From: an uncultured Candidatus Saccharibacteria bacterium
GTDB taxonomy: Bacteria > Patescibacteriota > Saccharimonadia > Saccharimonadales > Saccharimonadaceae
DNA: 27,091 nucleotides
Direction of reading: 5' to 3'
NCBI GenBank assembly: GCA_947095985.1
Contig: CAMUPZ010000008.1
Coordinates: 1 to 27,091 of the forward strand
Below, piece after piece: positions 23,415 to 27,091 of this stretch (position 1 is the first letter of the stretch; every line of letters begins with the position of its first letter). The notes beneath the pieces are model-generated. The model was not told the origin of the DNA, searched no databases, and was given only the letters and a program-made list of their open reading frames with translations. The position numbers and the translations under genes are program-made.

Positions 23415-24206
23415 ATGAGCAAGAATAAAGCGCGTACATTCGGGATTAGTTGGTGGATTGGGCTTGCATTATTCGCTGGTATGATTTTGTGGATGCTGGG
23501 CGATATTTTGCAGCGCGACGGCGTGATCGGCTCGAAAACTGATGTGCTAGTGATGGGGACAAATGCCGGCTTTAAGCCGTTTGAGTATATTGATAATAAT
23601 GAAATTGTTGGCTTTGATGTTGATTTGGCGCGGGAAATTGCTAAAAGCATGGGTAAGGAATTGAAAATTGAAGATATGTCGTTTGACGGGCTGCTGTCGG
23701 CGCTAGACAGCGGGCAGATTGATATGGTGGCAGCAGGTATGACGGTAACGCCGGAGCGGGCGAAAAACGCATTATTTTCCGAGCCTTATTATTCGGCGTC
23801 GCAGCGCATAATTGTTAAGAAGGGTAGTCCGATTCGCAATAAGCATCAGCTTTCGGGGCGGAAAATAGGTGTGCAGCTGGGTACGACTGGCGATACATTG
23901 GCATCGAAAATTGCTGGCGCCTCGGTTGCTCAATTTCAGACCGCGCCTAGCGTTTTGCAGGAGCTAAGTGCTGGGAAAATCGAGGCGGTCATTCTGGATG
24001 ATGCTCCCGCCAAGCAATACGCGGCTGGTTTTCCTGATTTGGAAATTCTGCCGGGTTCGCTGAGTGATGAAAGCTATGCGATTGCTATTAAAAAAGATAA
24101 TAAAGATTTACTCGAAAAGGTTAATAAAGAAATCGCTAAGATGAAACAAGACGGCCGTTACGATAAATTAATCCGCAAGCACTTTGGCGAGGAGGCGAAA
24201 TCGTGA
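23415..24206 (+). CDS. Polar amino acid ABC importer, substrate-binding protein
   Basis: This 263-residue solute-binding protein (family 3) has the GTNAGFKPFEYIDNNEIVGF opening, FDVDLAREIAKSMG, the DGLLSALDSGQIDMVAAGMT segment and LGTTGD near the hinge. An N-terminal hydrophobic helix (about 12-29) has no lipobox Cys, so the protein is probably held by an uncleaved membrane anchor. Start 23415 is preferred to an in-frame ATG at 23340, which lies inside the divergent gene and would add residues in front of the anchor. Permease and ATPase genes follow with overlaps. Likely substrates are glutamine, glutamate, histidine or similar amino acids, which fits an organism that must take up amino acids. 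Confidence 0.93.
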   Translation: MSKNKARTFGISWWIGLALFAGMILWMLGDILQRDGVIGSKTDVLVMGTNAGFKPFEYIDNNEIVGFDVDLAREIAKSMGKELKIEDMSFDGLLSALDSGQIDMVAAGMTVTPERAKNALFSEPYYSASQRIIVKKGSPIRNKHQLSGRKIGVQLGTTGDTLASKIAGASVAQFQTAPSVLQELSAGKIEAVILDDAPAKQYAAGFPDLEILPGSLSDESYAIAIKKDNKDLLEKVNKEIAKMKQDGRYDKLIRKHFGEEAKS

Positions 24207-24913
24207 GTTTCTGGGAAGTGATTTTCGGCGGTGATCGTTGGTTGTTTTTATGGCACGGTCTGGAAGTAACGTTGGTTTTAACCGTTTTAGCGCTTATTTT
24301 GGGTTCAATAATTGGCATAGTTATTGCCTTGATGTGTACGTCGAATTTTCGTCCATTTGGCAGGATGAAATCGGGGAAGCTGGCCAAATTTAATCCGTTA
24401 GCTAGCCTGGGCAAAATCTACGTTGATATTATCCGCGGCACGCCACTGTTGGTACAATTGTTAATTATGTATTACGTGGTGTTTGGTTCGTACCAGTTTA
24501 TGCCGAAGATTTTTGTGGCGGCGGTGGCGTTTGGCATTAACAGCGGCGCCTATATTGCCGAGATTATTCGTGGTGGTATCCAGAGTATTGATAAGGGGCA
24601 AATGGAGGCAGCCCGGTCGCTGGGGCTAAGTAACTGGCAAGCCATGCGGCTGGTTATTTTACCGCAAGCGATGAAGAATTCGCTGCCGGCATTGATTAGC
24701 GAATTTATTGCCTTACTAAAGGAGACGTCGGTGGTCGGCTGGATTGGCTTGAATGACATTATGCGCGGCGCTGACAATATTCGTTTTCAGACAGCGACGG
24801 CTTTTCAATCATTATTTGCTGCTGCGGCAATGTATTTAATTTTGACGGCGATTTTTACGCGGGTGATGGCGCGAGTAGAAAGGAAATTGAAGCATGACGA
24901 TAATCAGCGTTAA
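24203..24913 (+). CDS. Polar amino acid ABC importer, permease
   Basis: The 236-residue permease of the His/Glu/Gln type has its cytoplasmic coupling motif EAARSLGLSNWQ starting at residue 135, preceded by the family segment IIRGTPLLVQLLIMYYVVFG (77-96). Membrane helices are seen near 21-43, 84-112 and 205-225, with others between. The start is a GTG overlapping the previous stop (GTGA at 24203-24206). The gene overlaps the ATPase by 20 bases. One permease gene implies a homodimer. Confidence 0.94.
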   Translation: MSFWEVIFGGDRWLFLWHGLEVTLVLTVLALILGSIIGIVIALMCTSNFRPFGRMKSGKLAKFNPLASLGKIYVDIIRGTPLLVQLLIMYYVVFGSYQFMPKIFVAAVAFGINSGAYIAEIIRGGIQSIDKGQMEAARSLGLSNWQAMRLVILPQAMKNSLPALISEFIALLKETSVVGWIGLNDIMRGADNIRFQTATAFQSLFAAAAMYLILTAIFTRVMARVERKLKHDDNQR

Positions 24914-25616
24914 GAATTTGAAGAAAACATTTGGTACCAACCGCGTGCTGCGCGATATTGACGTGGAAATTGACGAGGGTGAAATAGTCGTGGTGGTTGG
25001 TTCCAGCGGATCCGGCAAATCGACGTTTTTACGATGCTTGAACCTGCTGGAAGAGCCGACATCTGGCGAGATTATCGTCGATGGTGTTAAAATTACCGAT
25101 CCGCATGTCAATTTGAATGCTTTGCGCCAAACTATCGGTATGGTTTTTCAGCAATTTAATTTGTTTCCGAACCTGAGCGTGATTGAAAATATTAAATTAG
25201 CCCCTAAGAAACTCCGCAAATTATCGGATAAAAAGGCGACACGCTTGGCACGAGGTTTACTGGACGATGTCGGGCTGCTGGATAAGGCGGATGCCTCGCC
25301 CGACAGTCTATCGGGCGGCCAAAAACAGCGGGTGGCGATCGCTCGGGCGTTGGCGATGGAGCCGAAAATTATGCTGTTTGACGAGCCGACGTCGGCGCTG
25401 GATCCGGAAATGATTGGCGAAGTGCTGGATGTGATTCGCAAAGTTGCTGAAAAAGGCATGACGATGGTAATCGTGACGCACGAGATGAAATTTGCCCGCG
25501 AAGTTGGCACGCGGATGATTTTTCTGGACAAGGGCGAAATAATCGAAAACGGTATGCCAGCCCAGGTGATGGATCATCCGAAAACCGAGCGCGCTAAAAA
25601 ATTCTTCGCCAAATAA
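24894..25616 (+). CDS. Polar amino acid ABC importer, ATP-binding protein (GlnQ-like)
   Basis: The 240-residue ATPase has Walker A GSSGSGKST (36-44), the Q-loop GMVFQQFNLFP, signature LSGGQKQR (about 139-146), Walker B IMLFDEPTSALDPEM and the switch His in VIVTHEMKFARE. These match the GlnQ/HisP/ArtP group. It starts inside the permease gene. Its stop lies 14 bases from the convergent NUDIX gene, with no obvious terminator between them. Confidence 0.95.
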   Translation: MTIISVKNLKKTFGTNRVLRDIDVEIDEGEIVVVVGSSGSGKSTFLRCLNLLEEPTSGEIIVDGVKITDPHVNLNALRQTIGMVFQQFNLFPNLSVIENIKLAPKKLRKLSDKKATRLARGLLDDVGLLDKADASPDSLSGGQKQRVAIARALAMEPKIMLFDEPTSALDPEMIGEVLDVIRKVAEKGMTMVIVTHEMKFAREVGTRMIFLDKGEIIENGMPAQVMDHPKTERAKKFFAK

Positions 25617-25630
25617 CCCGAGTGACCTCG

Positions 25631-26098
25631 CTATAATTCGCTTAGAACTGGGACTTCTGTCAATTTGTTAACTAACTGGTCCAGGCCAACTTCTGTCAAA
25701 TAGCTTGGCAGAATCCGCGTCGTTTTTGGATCAACAAAGTCGCATTCCGCCACTTCCTCGACGCCGTGCGATGTTTGCTCCAGGTCAATCTGCTGGTAAT
25801 CTTGCCAGTTGGTGATGAGGAAGAAAAATTCCAATTGTTCATTCGGGCCATGTACCGATTTTTCACCTGATTCGGCGAATTGTTGTATAAATAACAACTT
25901 ACCAATTTCTGGTTCAACACCCGTTTCTTCAATCATTTCTCGGCGCAGACCGTCCAGCAAGCTTTCGCCCATTTCCAAGCCGCCGCCCGGCGTACACCAA
26001 AAATTACGCCCTTTACTGTTATTTGCAGTCAATTTTTGACAAAAAATTTCACCCTTGTTGTTAATAATAATTCCGCGTACATTAACTCGCCGTTGCAT
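25631..26098 (-). CDS. NUDIX hydrolase
   Basis: The 155-residue protein contains a full Nudix box at residues 39-61: G39, E45, then REMIEETGV (53-61) with the metal-binding Glu residues E54, E57 and E58. The rest fits the family: a first strand RRVNVRGIIINNKG and a beta-rich second half (EQLEFFFLITNW). Such enzymes hydrolyse nucleoside diphosphates linked to another group, for example oxidised nucleotides, NADH or nucleotide sugars; the substrate here cannot be read from the sequence. AAAGGAGG lies just upstream of the ATG. The gene is 68 bases downstream of tRNA-Pro on the same strand and may be read from the tRNA promoter. Confidence 0.93.
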   Translation of the reverse strand: MQRRVNVRGIIINNKGEIFCQKLTANNSKGRNFWCTPGGGLEMGESLLDGLRREMIEETGVEPEIGKLLFIQQFAESGEKSVHGPNEQLEFFFLITNWQDYQQIDLEQTSHGVEEVAECDFVDPKTTRILPSYLTEVGLDQLVNKLTEVPVLSEL

Positions 26099-26166
26099 AA
26101 AACCTCCTTTATTTTGCTTATAGCCAGAGGTTCTAGTTAGTGAACGTGCGCTTCAAATAATTTCCA

Positions 26167-26243
26167 TGGTCGGGGTGATCCGATTTGAACGGACGACCTC
26201 ACCGTCCCGAACGGTGCGCGCTACCAAGCTGCGCCACACCCCG
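26167..26243 (-). tRNA. tRNA-Pro (anticodon CGG)
   Basis: Read on the minus strand, the 77 bases fold fully. The acceptor CGGGGTG pairs with CACCCCG and the D stem is GCGC/GCGC. The anticodon stem CACCG/CGGTG carries loop TTCGGGA with anticodon CGG (codon CCG). The variable loop is AGGTC, and the T stem GTCCG/CGGAT encloses TTCAAAT. The discriminator base is A and CCA is encoded. Confidence 0.97.
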
Positions 26244-26254
26244 ACGCTAAAAAT

Positions 26255-26284
26255 AGTATACGTCCAGCGGATACTTTTGTCCAA
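26255..26284 (-). promoter_or_regulatory. tRNA-Pro promoter
   Basis: On the minus strand TTGGAC (26284-26279), 18 bases, TATACT (26260-26255). Transcription would begin near 26248, about 5 bases before the mature 5' end of the tRNA. Confidence 0.65.
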
Positions 26285-26292
26285 TGAGGTTC

Positions 26293-26308
26293 TGCGACGG
26301 ATGTCGCA
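26293..26308. promoter_or_regulatory. Inverted repeat TGCGAC-GGAT-GTCGCA upstream of the ABC exporter
   Basis: A perfect 6-bp dyad with a 4-base centre lies 5 bases upstream of the extended -10 of the exporter gene, where a -35 box would be. No T-run follows, so a terminator is unlikely. An operator for an unknown repressor is possible. Confidence 0.4.
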
Positions 26309-26313
26309 TATTA

Positions 26314-26322
26314 TGGTAGAAT
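26314..26322 (+). promoter_or_regulatory. Extended -10 promoter of the ABC exporter gene
   Basis: TGGTAGAAT (TG-N-TAGAAT) predicts a start of transcription near 26329. The leader of about 27 bases carries the ribosome-binding site AAAAGGA. Confidence 0.45.
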
Positions 26323-26355
26323 AGAGACTGGATTTGAGGTACTAAAAGGACAATT

Positions 26356-27091
26356 ATGAAGCATATTTTACGGATTTTTAGCGGCTACTGGCTGATGTTC
26401 ATCATCTTGGTCGGTTTTACCTACGCCATGGTGATGGCGAATTTGTGGCTGCCTGACAAGATGTCGGAAATTGTCAATAACGGCATTATCAAGCAAGACA
26501 TGCCAGCGATTTGGCACAACGGACTAGCGATGATTTTAGTAACGGCGGCGGGCGGACTGTGCTCGATTATTATCGGGTTTTTGGCGGCTCGGATTGCCAC
26601 TGGCATGGCGCAAAAATTACGAATGGAACTATTCGAGCGAGTCGAGAGTTTTGCGCTGGCGGACTTTAACAAATTTTCTACCGCCTCGCTGATCACCCGC
26701 TCGACCAACGACATTCAGCAAATTCAGATGACGTCAATTCTGCTGCTGCGCCTGGCATTGATGGCGCCGATCATGGCAATTGGCGGTCTGCAAAAAGCCA
26801 TTCACAACGCGCCAGATTTGAGTTGGATCATCGCGCTGGCGGTGTCGGTGCTGCTGGTCGTCATTGCCGTGCTGTTCGTCATTGCCGTGCCTCGGTTCAA
26901 GAAATTGCAAACGCTGGTGGATAAACTGAATCTGGTAACGCGCGAAAACCTGGTCGGCTTAAAAGTTATTCGCGCCTTTCACAACGAAAAAATTGAGCAG
27001 AAAAAATTCCAGCAAGCTAACACCGAGCTGAATAAGATGAATTTATTTGTCAATCGGCTGATGATGCTGCTTGACCCAATCATGACGCTGG
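26356..27091 (+). CDS. ABC exporter with fused membrane domain, partial (right edge of window)
   Basis: The reading frame is open from ATG 26356 to the window end (245 codons). It encodes the membrane domain of a type I ABC exporter of the MsbA/LmrA/BmrA kind: helices near residues 10-30 and 58-78 are followed by the coupling region RMELFERVESFALADFNKFS. TRSTNDIQQIQ and the ENLVGLKVIRAFHNE segment are hallmarks of this domain. The nucleotide-binding domain should lie beyond the window. AAAAGGA (26344-26350) precedes the ATG. Such genes often come as heterodimer pairs, so a second exporter gene may follow. The substrate is unknown. Confidence 0.92.
   Translation, partial: MKHILRIFSGYWLMFIILVGFTYAMVMANLWLPDKMSEIVNNGIIKQDMPAIWHNGLAMILVTAAGGLCSIIIGFLAARIATGMAQKLRMELFERVESFALADFNKFSTASLITRSTNDIQQIQMTSILLLRLALMAPIMAIGGLQKAIHNAPDLSWIIALAVSVLLVVIAVLFVIAVPRFKKLQTLVDKLNLVTRENLVGLKVIRAFHNEKIEQKKFQQANTELNKMNLFVNRLMMLLDPIMTL

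Noticed and set aside
11660..25640. Intrinsic terminators between convergent genes
   Set aside because: Gaps of 14 bases or less, or overlapping stops, contain no GC-rich hairpin followed by a T-run.
1..27091. TGA recoded as glycine, as in Gracilibacteria
   Set aside because: TGA is used as a normal stop in several genes, with ATGA and TGATG overlaps, and complete conserved proteins need no read-through.
1..27091. Insertion sequences, CRISPR arrays, prophage integrase or attachment repeats
   Set aside because: No transposase, Cas or integrase protein and no regularly spaced repeats were seen; tRNA-Pro is intact and not next to the accessory block.

Overview
The window is a gene-dense piece of a bacterial chromosome with the standard code (TGA ends several genes). 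Intergenic gaps are very short, neighbouring genes often overlap by 1-20 bases, and many proteins are divergent. There is a complete tRNA-Pro, a CIRCE heat-shock operator, a PdaC-like deacetylase, ABC-2 and amino-acid ABC transporters, and DsbA-like thiol proteins. This mix suggests a Candidate Phyla Radiation bacterium, most likely a Saccharibacteria (TM7) relative. That assignment is an inference from style and gene content, because no rRNA or other phylogenetic marker gene is present.

Bases 66-11671 are a type I restriction-modification locus whose three core genes (hsdM, hsdS, hsdR) are separated by two accessory blocks. Between hsdM and hsdS lie a HigB-like toxin, a HigA-type antitoxin fused to an ImmA/IrrE metalloprotease, a small protein resembling the 4-fold beta flower family, and a membrane-anchored unknown. 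Between hsdS and hsdR lie an OLD-family ATPase/TOPRIM nuclease, a very compact UvrD-like helicase and a CxxC...H...CxxC (HNH-like) zinc protein. The pair nuclease plus helicase is the layout of Gabija / class 2 OLD systems; the shortened helicase and the third gene are not part of the standard two-gene system. The accessory genes and the hsdS target-recognition domains are much richer in A+T than hsdM, hsdR and the central conserved part of hsdS, so the locus looks like a conserved frame with exchanged cargo.

Bases 11682-26355 are housekeeping and envelope genes: a DUF167 protein, the PdaC-like deacetylase, an ABC-2 exporter pair, a membrane thioredoxin-like protein, an operon of methyltransferase, CVPC membrane protein and DsbA-like oxidoreductase, an N-domain-less ClpB under CIRCE/HrcA control, galE broken by a 38-bp tandem duplication, an OpgB/LtaS-like phosphoglycerol transferase, a three-gene polar amino acid ABC importer, a NUDIX hydrolase and tRNA-Pro(CGG). 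The last gene, an ABC exporter, runs off the right edge.

Several genes have a clear -10 box ending 6 or 7 bases before the start codon and no usable Shine-Dalgarno sequence (hsdM, the methyltransferase, the phosphoglycerol transferase and the amino-acid binding protein). hsdR and the deacetylase are close to this. This predicts leaderless mRNAs for first-in-operon genes, while genes inside operons have ordinary Shine-Dalgarno sequences. No insertion sequence, CRISPR array or clear intrinsic terminator was seen.
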